Origin: Monilinia fructicola
Taxonomy: Eukaryota; Ascomycota; Leotiomycetes; Helotiales; Sclerotiniaceae
Reading direction: 5' to 3'
Length of the DNA stretch: 64,000 nt
Assembly: GCA_008692225.1 (NCBI GenBank)
Contig: VICG01000013.1
Coordinates: forward strand, 248,001-312,000
Position numbers and translations under genes: made by a program. The notes beneath the pieces were generated by a model, which was given only the letters and a program-made list of their open reading frames with translations, did not search any database and was not told the DNA's origin. Below, piece by piece: positions 1 to 10,998 of this stretch (its first letter is position 1; each line of letters begins with the position of its first letter).

Positions 1-68
1 CCTATCACACTCCATCCCCCAATAAACCACAACCAAAAAAGAAAAAGAAAAAAAAAAAACCAACTCAC

Positions 69-128
69 CTCCTCAACCAACCCAATATAATCAACCACCG
101 GCCAACAAGTCTCCCCCTGATCCCCCAT
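69..128 (-). CDS. Partial gene at left edge, possible first exon
   Basis: Reading the minus strand from 128, an ATG opens a 20-codon stretch (MGDQGETCWPVVDYIGLVEE) that ends exactly at a GTGAGT splice donor (first intron base at 68). The intron then runs left into a long polypyrimidine/A-rich tract and off the window. The same frame is open upstream to about 190 with protein-like content (STTGGFAFEDFVI), so the exon may begin earlier, behind an acceptor. I do not recognise the family. What supports a real exon is the non-random codon content and the clean donor in phase 0. The rest of the gene lies left of the window. Confidence 0.4.
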
Positions 129-784
129 AATAACAAAATCCTCAAAAGCGAACCCTCCTGTCGTGGAATTTGATATTGTATTTGAATTTCCTGTTGTATC
201 TAAATCTCAACTTCGCACCAAAAAAACCCCCCAGCTGGATCAAACCCCCGTCCTATCCAACCATAGATATACCCCTTCCTTCAATACAGTAGGTATGCAA
301 GATAAGATGCAGGCAAGAAGGCAAGCAAGAAACAAAGAAGTCTACTCAAGGTAAGGAAGTAGGTTGTTCAAGTTTGTCGGGTCGGAAGTCAATCGGCAGG
401 GAAGATGGAAGGTAAGCAAGCAAGCAAGCAAAAGTAGGTGGGCAAGCGAAAGACTTCCTGTTGGAGAAAAAGTCCTGGGAATTTATCTTTGGGTTGAGAG
501 GGGAAGGGGAAACTTGAATTAATATCTAGTGAATGAAATTTGATGTGGATGTGTGGTAGTTGAAGGGAGGACCAATTAAAATGGTTGAAGTGAAAGTGAA
601 TACCTGGTGACAAACTCAGAATTAACTCAAGTTGAAGAAGATATTAGACGAGAGCTCCCTTTGGAGCCAATAATATTATGCTTGGAGTTTTATAAACACT
701 CACTGACATCAAATTTCATAATATGTATGTTAACCCAGAATAATGGTATCATTTATATCTAATTCATTTCACCTCGAACCCTAT
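129..784. other. Intergenic region left of KRS1
   Basis: No gene supported beyond the possible exon extension to about 190. Contains short runs of the tetramer CAAG/AAGCAAG (415-430). Probably 5' leader of the left-edge gene plus the 3' flank of the lysyl-tRNA synthetase. Confidence 0.4.
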
Positions 785-2673
785 CTACTTGTGTGCAATA
801 CCCTCAACTGGTGTTGGTTGAACATCGACTACTTCCGCCGCCAACTGTTGCTTATGCGTGTTCTGGGTATTATCCTTCATCATCGGGAAAGCAAGAACCT
901 CCTTGATGCTGTAGTTATCACTCAAGAACATGACCAAACGATCAATTCCCATACCCCAACCAGCGGTTGGGTGGCAAACCTAACTCTAAAGCTCTGCAGA
1001 ATTCCTCATCAACCATTTGAGCTTCGTCATCACCTTGAGCCTTTTGTCTAGCTTGCTCTTCGAATCTGAGACGTTGATCAAATGGATCGTTCAACTCTGT
1101 GTATGCATTGACAATCTCCTTCTTGCAAACAAATGCCTCGAAACGTTCGCACAAGCCAGGCTTGCTGCGATGGGACTTGGCAAGTGGTGACATCATTTGT
1201 GGGTGTTCAGTGATGAAAGTTGGGTTGATGCATGTCTCTTCGATAAATTCACCAGTGAGAGTATCGAGCATACGAGCGTTAGTAAGAGGAGGCGAGCACT
1301 CGACATTCATCTTCTTGAGAACTTTCTTGAGGAATTCGTTGGTCTCTTCAGTGTGCAATTGATCTGACGGTGGGAACTTCTCTCCAGTTGCTTCCTCAAG
1401 AGCTGGAATCATCTCAACACGTCTCCAAGGTGCAGCCCAATTGACTTCATATTCTTCTCCATGTTGAGTATGGAACTTGGTAGTGGTTCCTCCAGTAATG
1501 CGCTTGACAAGACCAGAAACCAATTCTTCAGTCATCTTCATGAGATCATAGACATCGGCATATGCCATGTAGAACTCACAGGTTGTGAATTCGGGATTAT
1601 GTGTGTAAGATCAATGTCCTCGTTTACGGAATTGACGTCCCAACTCGTAAACACGGTTGATACCACCAACTATGAGTCTCTTGAGGTAAAGTTCTGGGGC
1701 AATACGCATAAACATGTCCATCTTAAGATCATTGTGGTGAGTCTTGAATGGCTTGGCGGTAGCACCTCCAGCAATTGCGTTCATCATTGGAGTTTCGACT
1801 TCGATGAAATCCAAATCGTTCAGGTATCTGCGAAGATAGTCGACAATCTTATGACGAGTGCGGAACATGTTTTGTGTAGATGGATTCATGATCATGTCCA
1901 GATCTCTCCATCGATGTCTCTTTTCTTGATCCTTGAATCCGTAGTACTCATCTGGAAGTTGGTGCAGACAAGGTGAAAGAAGGATAACCTCTGTGGCAAA
2001 AATGGAAAGTTCTCCCTCTTCTCCCTTCTCAATCTTGTTCTTTGGTGCAGTTCTTCCTGGGTATCCAACAATGCCAACAATATCGCCACGACGTAAAGAT
2101 TCATGTTGTTCTCCGAATGATTGTGCTCCTTCCCTGGTGGTAGATTCCTGGAGTTGGCACATAACTTGAACCTTGACCCCCTCATCCTTTACATCATAGA
2201 AAACCAACTTGTTGCCCGAAGCACGCTTGTTGTATATTCTTGCTCCAAAGCGAACCTCCACGTCCTTCTTGTGCTCTCCCGACTTCAAGTGACCGTGATC
2301 CTTGACAAAGTTCCTCAAATCATAATTTGCCTGGAACTTGTGTGGATAAGGATTTGGCGATTGAGTGGAAATCATCTTGTTGATATTACGGGAACGAATT
2401 TCGAAATATTGCTATATTGGTTTACAGTTAGTGATCGCGAGACTCATGCAAGAATGATATGCGAGATAATACATTTGGATTCAATTCCTTCTCATCAGCC
2501 TCTGCGTTACTCTTTTTGACTACGACAGGCTTTGGAGGTGCAGCAGCAGCCTTCTTTGCCTTTTCCTCATCCTTTTGTCTTTGCTTCTGTCTCTTCTTCA
2601 ATTCGGTCTTGGAGACAAACTCTCCAGTCACCTCATCAAGAAGCTTAGCTGTAGTTTCTGGTGCAGTCGCCAT
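785..2673 (-). CDS. KRS1: Cytosolic lysyl-tRNA synthetase (class II), frame-interrupted in this sequence
   Basis: Charges tRNA-Lys with lysine in the cytosol. ATG at 2673; exon 1 ends in KELNPN, then a 61-nt intron (2412-2472, GTATTA...ATAG, branch CACTAAC), and exon 2 resumes with QYFEIRSR, giving the family's NPNQYFEIRS junction. N-terminal Lys-rich extension (residues about 15-60), OB-fold anticodon domain, then class II catalytic core: motif 2 around RQFRNEGID and motif 3 as GWGMGIDRL, ending at TAG 785-787. Expected length about 607 aa, normal for the family. Three indels break the frame: an extra base in the TTT at 1623-1625, a doubled dinucleotide near 1600-1606 (together creating a TGA inside motif 2), and an extra base at 966-967 just before motif 3. 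Removing these four bases gives one frame through conserved sequence, so I read them as sequence errors in an essential gene rather than as a pseudogene. Confidence 0.93.
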
Positions 2674-3658
2674 GATTGTGATATTGTTCTTTTTATGAAT
2701 TGAACAATCAAAAGAAAGGTGGTGAAAGATGGATGAGTGGGGGTTGAGGATATTTATTTTGCAAAATACTTGTATGGTGGTGGGATAAATTTGGCGGGGT
2801 TGACTTTGTTGACTCACAGACCACAATCGGAAATTATGACTGAATTCATAAAATTAAAGCGGCAGCATGATTTATGAAAATAACTTTCTGTTCTCGATTG
2901 GTTGGAGTTGTACTTAAGCTTGAGCGTCACGTGTGTGTAGACTAAGGCGGCACTGGGCATTCACAACCTTCGTGGTGATACCACTGGCGTACCTGTTTGT
3001 ATGCGTAAGAGATATCCAAAGTTCAATATCGATTTCCTCTCCCATACAAGATGTCTCCTAGATATTAGACGATCTCTCCTGATAATAATAACAAATGGGC
3101 AGCGGCCATAGTTCATGTAGCTCTTACACTAATCAACTCCTACAGTACTCGATGAACTCCTCACAATAACGGATTCAGAATAGATCTGGAGGAAGACTCA
3201 GACGCAGTGAGTTAAAGGAAGAGTCACGGGAAGAAAGACATAATAGCAGGAGTCGATGATTGAAGGAATGAGTCGCGATGACTAACTCAAAGATCTAATT
3301 GAAGCTCAGAATCAAAATCACTCATCATAGAAACAGACAATTCAATACATCAACTCAAGCATGTAAGTCACCCATCACACATGTCAACATCAAATATAAC
3401 CTTGGAGCTTCAATATTATGTGTGAATCGATTATGATATTACCTAGTAGCTATGCATTAAACACATCCTATCTACCACCATTATCTACTAAAGCATTGTA
3501 GATGTCAACGCCAAAAACACCCATTACCATGCATCATCACCCTAGGTATGCATCCATCGTATGCTCATGTTACACATCAAGAGATGAACGACCCGCCCAC
3601 GGAAAAGCCCCAAAATCTGACCATGTATATCTCACGAATATGACCAGATTTCATGAAC
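2674..3658. other. Intergenic region between KRS1 and the cupredoxin-like gene
   Basis: Promoter side of KRS1 and 3' flank of the next gene. I see no conserved coding stretch on either strand and no structured RNA that I can name. Confidence 0.4.
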
Positions 3659-4559
3659 CTAAATCATAAAGGCAGCCAATCCACCAGCGATACCGGCAAA
3701 ACCAAGGGCAACTGGGACTTTGGCCTGTCCAGCGGCACCTGAAGCGGTAACGGCAGCGCCAGATGAAGTAGCTGAAGCCGAGCCGCTACCGCTACCAGAT
3801 TTGGTGGCGGTAACTGTGGATCCCTTGCTTGTAATTGTTGTGGACAAGGCAGTTGTAGTAGCGGTGGAATTACCAGAGGCAATGCCAGTTGCATAGGCAG
3901 AGCTGGACGCAGATACAGAGTCGGACGCAGATGCAGAGCCGGAGGCAGATGCAGAGCCGGAGGCAGCGCCAGTAGCAGATGGGAGAACGAGGGTTCCACC
4001 AATAGTTGTGGTAGGAGCAGATGCGACGGCGACCTTGGCGGCAGCGGCTTGGTATTTCTCGAGGGTATCATCGGCGGAGGGGTTGTTGCCAACGACGATG
4101 GACATGGACATACCCTTTTGGCAATGATCATCAACGGAGCAGTAAAGCCACAAGGTCTCATTAGTCAAGAGGGGCATGGTCCAACGAGGCATCTGATGAA
4201 ACACGAATCAGCCTGTACCTAGTATTTGGGAATGGAAGAGCAGTGTACATACAGGATCATTGGTGTCAGCAGAAGGGCCAGTGATGACACCGGAGAAGAT
4301 AGGAGAATGGTCGGAGGGAACACATGGGTTTTCGTAGGTGCTCTGTGCGACGCTGTGTTTGCCGTTGAAGATAAACTGCACTCTATACCCATGTTAGTGA
4401 TGATATCGAGAGCAGATGAGGAACAACGTACTCGTCGCCAACTTGGGCATGCAAGTTATTGCGAACAAAGGCAAGACCGTTTCCACCAACACTAATGCTG
4501 TAGGTAGCGGCCATAGCAACAGAAACAGATGCAAAGAGGGAGATGATCGATTTCTGCAT
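3659..4559 (-). CDS. GPI-anchored, Ser/Ala/Thr-rich cupredoxin-like extracellular protein
   Basis: Three exons (4432-4559, 4253-4382, 3659-4192) joined across introns of 49 nt (donor GTACGT) and 60 nt (donor GTATGT); 263 aa. Residues 1-18 are a signal peptide (MQKSIISLFASVSVAMA). Residues about 20-130 form a plastocyanin-like domain: GNGLAF, then FNGKHSVAQS with the first copper-ligand His, the PCVPS loop, and LYCSVDDHCQKGMSM carrying Cys, His and Met ligand positions. A low-complexity stalk of SASA/GSAS repeats (about 150-240) leads to a hydrophobic C-terminus (ALGFAGIAGGLAAFMI) typical of a GPI signal. The family is the fungal extracellular serine-rich cupredoxin group, often at the cell wall. 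Whether copper is bound is inferred from the ligands. The frame is intact. Confidence 0.86.
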
Positions 4560-6346
4560 CTTTGCGATTGCTATGACGTTGGACTTGATATGAAGATAAG
4601 TGGTAAAGAGATCAAAGCTTATTGAAGAAAGTTGAAAGAGTATGGTAATATCAAGAAGTTGCTCAGGATGAAGTTGAAGTTGTATGTAGAGTAGAAGTAG
4701 ATATCGTAAACCCAATCTCCCCGCGTCAACCCACGACCTTTATAACCTCCCAGTCTCGCGTCTTGGTTCCCCGATCAGGAACTCAGCCTTACAAACAGTT
4801 GTTCCCCAAACATTCACCCGCGTCCAACCGGGTGATTCGATGCTTCGCCCGCATGCACAGGGGTTACACCGGGGCTGTACTCTTGCTCCCTGAACGCAAA
4901 CGAAACCGCAACGTACCGTGCCGCAGCGCCACGCTGCTAATTTTGGCGATGCTGAGTATTACTTATTAGGTATTATATATCACCTACCGTCAGTAGACCA
5001 GTAACCTTCCACGATTCGGCACTTCGCCTTTCCGCAACACACTGCTGGCTCCTTACGAACTCCGCCCACCTGGACAATCCAATTTCCTCGTAAATATTGA
5101 ATACCTCACTGCGGCCTACCTACCTACCTATTGAGTACAACATCCACTCACCAACACATCACGCACCAGCCATCGATAATCGATGCCCATGAATAGCCCA
5201 CCAAAAGATCATGACCTAATCTTAACCTCAATCACATTGCCATCCTCCCATCCCCCCTCAAGCAAACCCTCACGCGTATGAAGATTCAAACGACTACCCA
5301 TCCGCCTACCTACCCAACAGATGGCACAGCCACAAGACACGCTTAGTTCGATTATGATGCAGGTACACATGCATATAGAAAGCACATCACATCACGTACA
5401 CATCACGCACCTCACGAGCAAGAGCCAAGCCTCCCCCTTTTTCCCTCTCTCTTGCATCAAAAAATTCACCACCAGCTGCAGCGAACCCAGCGCCGTCCAC
5501 ACACCATACCCTCCCTACCCTACCCTACCCTACTCAATCAACCCAAAACCCAACCTCTATAACCAAAACCCCACAGCACAACACAACATAAAACAACACA
5601 ACAATAAACTAAGACCGGGCTGGGCTGACGGCGGGGTATCTTAGCTTTGCTTACCTTACCTTACCCTACCTTACCTAATAAGTAGCTGTACATACCAAAT
5701 GCAAGTCTCGATTCCACACAACCCGCAGAATACAACGAACCTCGCCTCCATGCAAACAAACAAACAAACAAACGAACAACGAACGCGCAACAAATCAAAA
5801 CACCTCCCTCTCCATCTCTATTTATCTCCATCAACTATGCATATACATATCGATCAACAACACCACTCAACACAAACCTCACAATACCATGATGAAATCC
5901 TCAACTCATGAATTTTAGGCGGCGATCTAGAACTATCGGCATCTGCATCTGCATCTGCATCTGCATCTCCATCCGTACCTTGTGATTACTTATCACTCGA
6001 GTGAGTACTGTACAGCGTCTACCTAGGTATTTCCAACTGCCTAGTACACTATGTGGCGATATGAGATGACACAGATGCGATGCACGAAACAAAAAGGATT
6101 TGACAGCTCAAAGTCAAACTTGATCAAAATTCTATTATTAATACACCACCACAAGCTAGCGTACCTTAGGAGTATTAATTTAATGAAAAGGTTCCCGAGG
6201 TCATCGTGTTCATGATTATGCCGATCTGCAGGTATGCAGGTGCAACGAGAATCCGAACACCCAGGAAATCAACGTACGCTGCAATTTCAATGCTCGGATA
6301 CTACGTAGCAAGATATGTACATCGCACCAATGACGCAGAAGAAATA
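4560..6346. other. Intergenic region with microsatellites
   Basis: No gene supported. Holds CCCTA/CCTAC runs (about 5508-5532 and 5650-5675), a CAAA tetramer run (5755-5775) and five CATCTG hexamers (5938-5968). The CCCTAC runs are interstitial and imperfect, not telomere. Probably the promoter of the cupredoxin gene plus the 3' flank of the P450. Confidence 0.5.
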
Positions 6347-8087
6347 TCAAGTGTGAGACTGTCCCGAGACTCTTTCGCGAAACGTTGTTCTGAAATCCAA
6401 CTGTCGCACAAACCACGCGTTGTGTAATTTCCATTCCTTTTCGGGCTGTTCGAGTTTGATCTGGGGAATATGCTGTTAGCATCTCACGTGTTGATCTCGC
6501 CACGATCAGAATGAAAGACGTACCTCGAATCGACGCAGCATGCTGGGCACTAACTTGTAAATCTCCAAGAGACTGATGTTCTTCCCAATGCATGTCCTTG
6601 CTCCCATTCCAAAATGTAACATTGTCCCATTCATTTCCTTGATCCGCTTTTCCTCTGCTTCTCTACTCATTCCTTTTTCATCACTTACTAACCATCTCTC
6701 CGGTCTAAAAGTCTCGACATCTTCACCGAATACCTCTTTCCTATGATGAAGAACCCAAGCACTACACCCCACAATTGTCCCACCCTTTACCCACTCCCCC
6801 GCAATCTCCATCCCTTGTTCCGGGACTACTCGTTCCAGAGGCAACCCACCTGCTGGATGTAATCGAAATGCTTCTTTGATACAAGCATCTAGATATGGTA
6901 ATCCTTGACTTTCCGTCCAACTCACCAATCCCTTCTCTTCATCCTCAAAATATCCTTCTCGTTCCTTCCCCTCGATTTCTTGCATCAACTTTTCCATGCA
7001 TCTTACATTTTTCAACAAATAATAGAACACAGCACTGAGAGAAATAGCTGTCGTTTCAGAACAGCAGCAAAGCCATGGAAACCGCCATTGTCATGACGAG
7101 TTGATCAGTCATAAATTCAGGTCGATCGTGTTTAGCCTGAATAAACTTTGATAATAGATCAGGTTGTGATTTATCTGTTTTGACCTCTGCGTCTGTGATG
7201 GGCAAAATTCCATTTCCATCCTTCTTAGGATATCGTTCCTGGACTCTTTGCGCCGCGAATTTGGCTACAGGGAATGTGGCATCGATGATACCATATTTGG
7301 CAGCTAAGAGATATAGAGGATTCTTGAGGAAAAATAGATCGAGGATAGGTATCTGCCCCACCGGTGCAACGTAGTCAAAAAGTTTTCCGAGATAGGATAT
7401 TATACCATCTACATCTTGGTTTTCCTCAATAAATCCATGACGTTTGGAGTATGTCATTTCACCAATCACATCAAATGCGTAAAACTGCAACCACTTTGCG
7501 AAGTCACATGAGGGACCGCTTGATGAAGCGAAGAGATCGGCGGTGCGAGTGAGGAATATTTCAGTGGTACGAGTGACTAGTGGTTCATATTGTACCAAGG
7601 AGGACATGCTAAACGCAGAGTTGACGGAACGTCTTAGTTGCGCATGAAAAGGTTCGGAGGTAGTACTGAAAAGTGATGGGAGTCGATGGCCATTGGATAC
7701 TGATTGTTGGACAGGATAAAATTCAGACTTCACTCTATCAGTATATGGCCTTATTTAGAACGTGCTAGCATCTCAAAATACCTTGACAAAACCTTTGTTC
7801 AATCCATAGATAGTCTTCAACGCCTTGGGATCCGCAAATGAAAGATAATTGGGACCAAGACGGACGACATCTCCATGTTTGGCATGTAAGTTTTGATGGG
7901 TGAGCTCCGGACGACGTTTATATACATCATAGAATCTCCACCAGTTTGTGAAAGAAGCAAGAAACGGTCCAGGATATTTGTTCAGACCTCGATTAAATCG
8001 ATTTCTTACAATGCGAATGGCCAATCCAACAATGAATAGTGAAAGCCAATGTTGAATGAATAAAGTGAGAAGTGTATCCGTAATCAT
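6347..8087 (-). CDS. Cytochrome P450, pisatin-demethylase/benzoate-hydroxylase-like, frame-interrupted
   Basis: Membrane-anchored ER monooxygenase that probably oxidises a small aromatic or phytoalexin-like substrate. Exons 7782-8087, 6524-7727 and 6347-6460; introns 7728-7781 (54 nt) and 6461-6523 (63 nt). N-terminal membrane helix (residues about 5-25), proline hinge NKYPGPFLAS, ExxR in KEAFRLHP, PERF-type FRPERW, and the haem loop FGMGARTCIG with the Cys ligand. About 541 aa. The I-helix oxygen-activation motif (expected AGSETT) lies at about 7055-7075, but the frame slips there (net +1 or -2 bases near 7061-7073), so SETT is readable only in the next frame. Everything around it is conserved, so a sequence error is most likely. 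Start chosen at MITDTLL because it immediately precedes the membrane helix. Substrate unknown. Confidence 0.9.
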
Positions 8088-9991
8088 TTTATTTGCGTTC
8101 TTGGAATACTGACAACTAGAAGGAAGATATTGGCCTCTTACGGTAGGCTTCCACTTCAAATCAATGAATAATGATTGCGTTGATTTATGCTGATGGGACT
8201 TTGGGGAAAATATATTCGACACGGGATAGAACTCAATATTGTGGAGAACCTGAATGTTGAAGGAATTTGAGTTCAACTTCGGAAACTATGAAGGCTTAAG
8301 AGTGGAAGCAAGGCTTAGGAAGATGATATTGTTTAATGCAGCTTCACTAGAAACTTTGTTGATAAATAAAGATAAAAAGTGTATATAAAAACATGTGAAC
8401 GAAATCAAAATACTGAAATTCGAGAATTTATCAACAATTCCATGGACGAGGTCAGACATAGATCATAGTTGAAATTCAATGCTCGTACAACATGAGAATA
8501 GACGAGCACGAACACGCCAATGCCTTGCATTGAACTATTTGCCGTTTTATATCCCTAGGCTGTTTGAAGTAACACGGCATCTTTGACGCTCCAATGAAAG
8601 TCTTTTCAAACATTGGCTAGGAGATACTAGCCTCTTCAACCTCAACCTTCAAATAGATGCCACTTTGAAAAGCACTTGCCCACGGTTCACGGTCCTGTGG
8701 GTTCTATCCGAGGAGAAGAATCATCATAGATATCTCGTTCCACGACAATAGCGCTGACAAACTGCTTGAAATCATGCATGGTAACCTACCAAGTCTCTTC
8801 ATCCATATGGGATTGCGCCAATGCTCGGATCATTCCTTACATCCCGCTGTCAGGGAACTTGATTGAGTAGTGTTGAACATGAACGGCAATTAAGAACGGG
8901 ATGAAAAGTCCTTGGAAGATTGAGGAATTGGGATGTTTGCTTCTTTGAAATCATGTTTTGGGCAACAACGGAACTCCAAAGCAAGACCAATCATTCGTAC
9001 ACGTATAGATAAGTATGCACGCTTCTGCTCCTGGGTTTCGCTCTGCAAATGGACGTGGTGGACGTGGTATCTAGCTAGATATTGTAATTCGTACTTAACG
9101 CTGTAGGGCAGCTATTAGTCCTTTAAAACATTGGGCCGGGTGGGCCCAGGTATTGAATTTGAACTACCGAGACTGGAATCGAATGTGAGGTTAGACGGAT
9201 AGATTAATCTCAAGGGAAGATCAACAGATTCCCGAATGATGGATGCATGTACCGACCGATATGTTTGGTAACCAATGTGATGGGGTGATCTTGCAAGTAT
9301 GGCATGAGGAGAAGGTGGGGCAATCAATTTTCTGCGGGGAAGAGTAGGAACTAGGTAAGTCTATTATGTCACGGAGTCACGGGGTCACGGGGTCAGGGGG
9401 TCAGGGGTCAGGGTCCGGATCAGTCTACCACCAGGTACAGTACTACTTAACGTATCCATGGATACTAGGTAAGTCTCGAATGCAACCTTTTTGGTAGGGA
9501 AGGATATCGCGATGAAGAGTATCGGCAGTTGCAATCGACATATTTGCCGAAAGATTCATTCATTCAACGTGATGAGAAGTTTCAATCACAAGTTTACAAG
9601 GGAGAGGAAGGTTAGCTTGGCCTTGGAAATTGGATTTTCTTGTTTTGACATCTCTGATGGTTATTAGTTGTATGATATACGATAAGGCGACAGTTCATAC
9701 TTTGCACGGCAGTTGGGAATTCTTGGATTTGTGGGCCATTGTCAAGGAATGCATTTGGTTAAGTTTGGGGAGACATCATACCGGACAAAGCAGAAAGCAT
9801 TGATGGAGATAGATGTTGGATCTGTTGGAGCAATGATAATGATGATGATGATGATGATGAGCATTTGCATGATGTTGTCATTCTACTGGTACTTGGTTTC
9901 GTAAGTCGTATAGGTTATTGAATTAATTGTAAGATCTTATTTGGATTTGGATAATCGATCAATGATTGCTTGGCTAAATTTGAATGACTAA
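8088..9991. other. Intergenic region with a short minisatellite
   Basis: No convincing coding sequence. Near 9366-9416 there is an imperfect tandem of GGTCACGG/GGTCAGGG units, and at 9835-9861 a run of ATG/GAT trinucleotides whose open frame (poly-Met) is a repeat artefact. Confidence 0.45.
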
Positions 9992-9993
9992 TA

Positions 9994-10034
9994 GAAGAAT
10001 CCACGGGCCAACTGAACACACTGGCCAACTGAAC
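9994..10034 (+). repeat. Left terminal inverted repeat
   Basis: 41 bp, containing CCACGGGCC and two direct copies of GGCCAACTGAAC separated by ACACT. Pairs with 10958-10998 in inverted orientation with a single A/G difference at the sixth position. Confidence 0.85.
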
Positions 10035-10957
10035 GCGCTAAACCCTTTTAGGTGATGCGTAGGCAATATTCCATTTTTAAGGGTATATTTAACTTTAATA
10101 CTTTATTATTGCTGTATATATTCTTATAATAATACTAATCTAAATAATATATTCTTTTTTTAATATAATTAATAAAAAATTATAAAAGAAACAATTTATA
10201 ATTTTAAAATTTATTATAATAAATCTTTTTGAATAACTAACTTTATTTATTTAATTTATAAATATTAAATATAGAAATAATTATATAATATTAGATCTTT
10301 TAATTCTATTATAATTAATTACAAATTATATAAATTATTCTTTTATAAGTATATTTAAGAAGCTTTGTTTTATTAAGTTGAAATTATTAATTAATATTAA
10401 TAATAATCTATTTCTTTTTAAAAAAGAATAAGCTAAAAGATTAAGTTTCTTTTAAAAAAACTATAAATATTTTTAATATTTATTAAAAAACTTAATTTTT
10501 AATTATATTTTTTATATTTAAAAAAAGTAATTATAATATAATTTAATAAATAAATTAATAATAGATTTAAGTTAATATAATATATAAAAAATTATTTAAA
10601 TTTGAAATAAAAACGAGATTATATAAAAAAATAATATACGATTATATTAAATAGTTATAGCTTTTTTTAAATATAGATATTATAAAATGATATTGAATAG
10701 CTTCAAGAAAAAATCGTAAAAATATTATATTTTTTATTTAAGAAAAAGATTATTAATTTCAATTTTAAGTTTTTTATATAATTTAAATAATATAATTAAA
10801 AAAAGTGATAAACTTAATTATAAAATATATAAAGATTATTTTAGTATTATTTAAAAAGTATAATTATTATAATTCGATTTAATATTGAATATAATAATAG
10901 AATAATAGTAGAAATTTAGGTTGAAGCTTGAAAGCGGTGACCCAATTAGGTTAGACT

Positions 10958-10998
10958 GTTCAGTTGGCCAGTGTGTTCAGTTGGCCCGTGGATCCTTC
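10958..10998 (-). repeat. Right terminal inverted repeat
   Basis: Reverse complement of the left repeat except for one base; carries the same doubled GGCCAACTGAAC subrepeat. Unlike the interior it retains normal GC content. Confidence 0.85.

Larger units (their letters stand above)
9994..10998. mobile_element. RIP-degraded TIR DNA transposon relic (about 1 kb)
   Basis: Two near-perfect 41-bp inverted repeats (9994-10034 and 10958-10998, one mismatch) bound an interior made almost only of A and T, with no open frame of useful length. The sequence just outside each repeat is TA (9992-9993 and 10999-11000), the target duplication expected of Tc1/mariner-type elements, although a 3-bp AAT duplication one base out also fits. 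TIR similarity continues inward at lower identity (CTAAACCC... against CTAACC...). Extreme C-to-T/G-to-A bias confined to the interior is the signature of repeat-induced point mutation. The length suggests a non-autonomous or internally deleted copy. No transposase can be read. Confidence 0.82.

Noticed and set aside
1595..1630. Intron in KRS1 motif 2 instead of indels
   Set aside because: No GT/AG pair fits, and removing three surplus bases restores the conserved motif exactly.
5506..5533. CCCTAC runs resembling telomere repeats
   Set aside because: Short, imperfect and interstitial; other pentamer and hexamer runs of similar size occur nearby.
9713..9904. Open frame with a Met run on the plus strand
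   Set aside because: Generated by an ATG trinucleotide repeat; no coding character around it.
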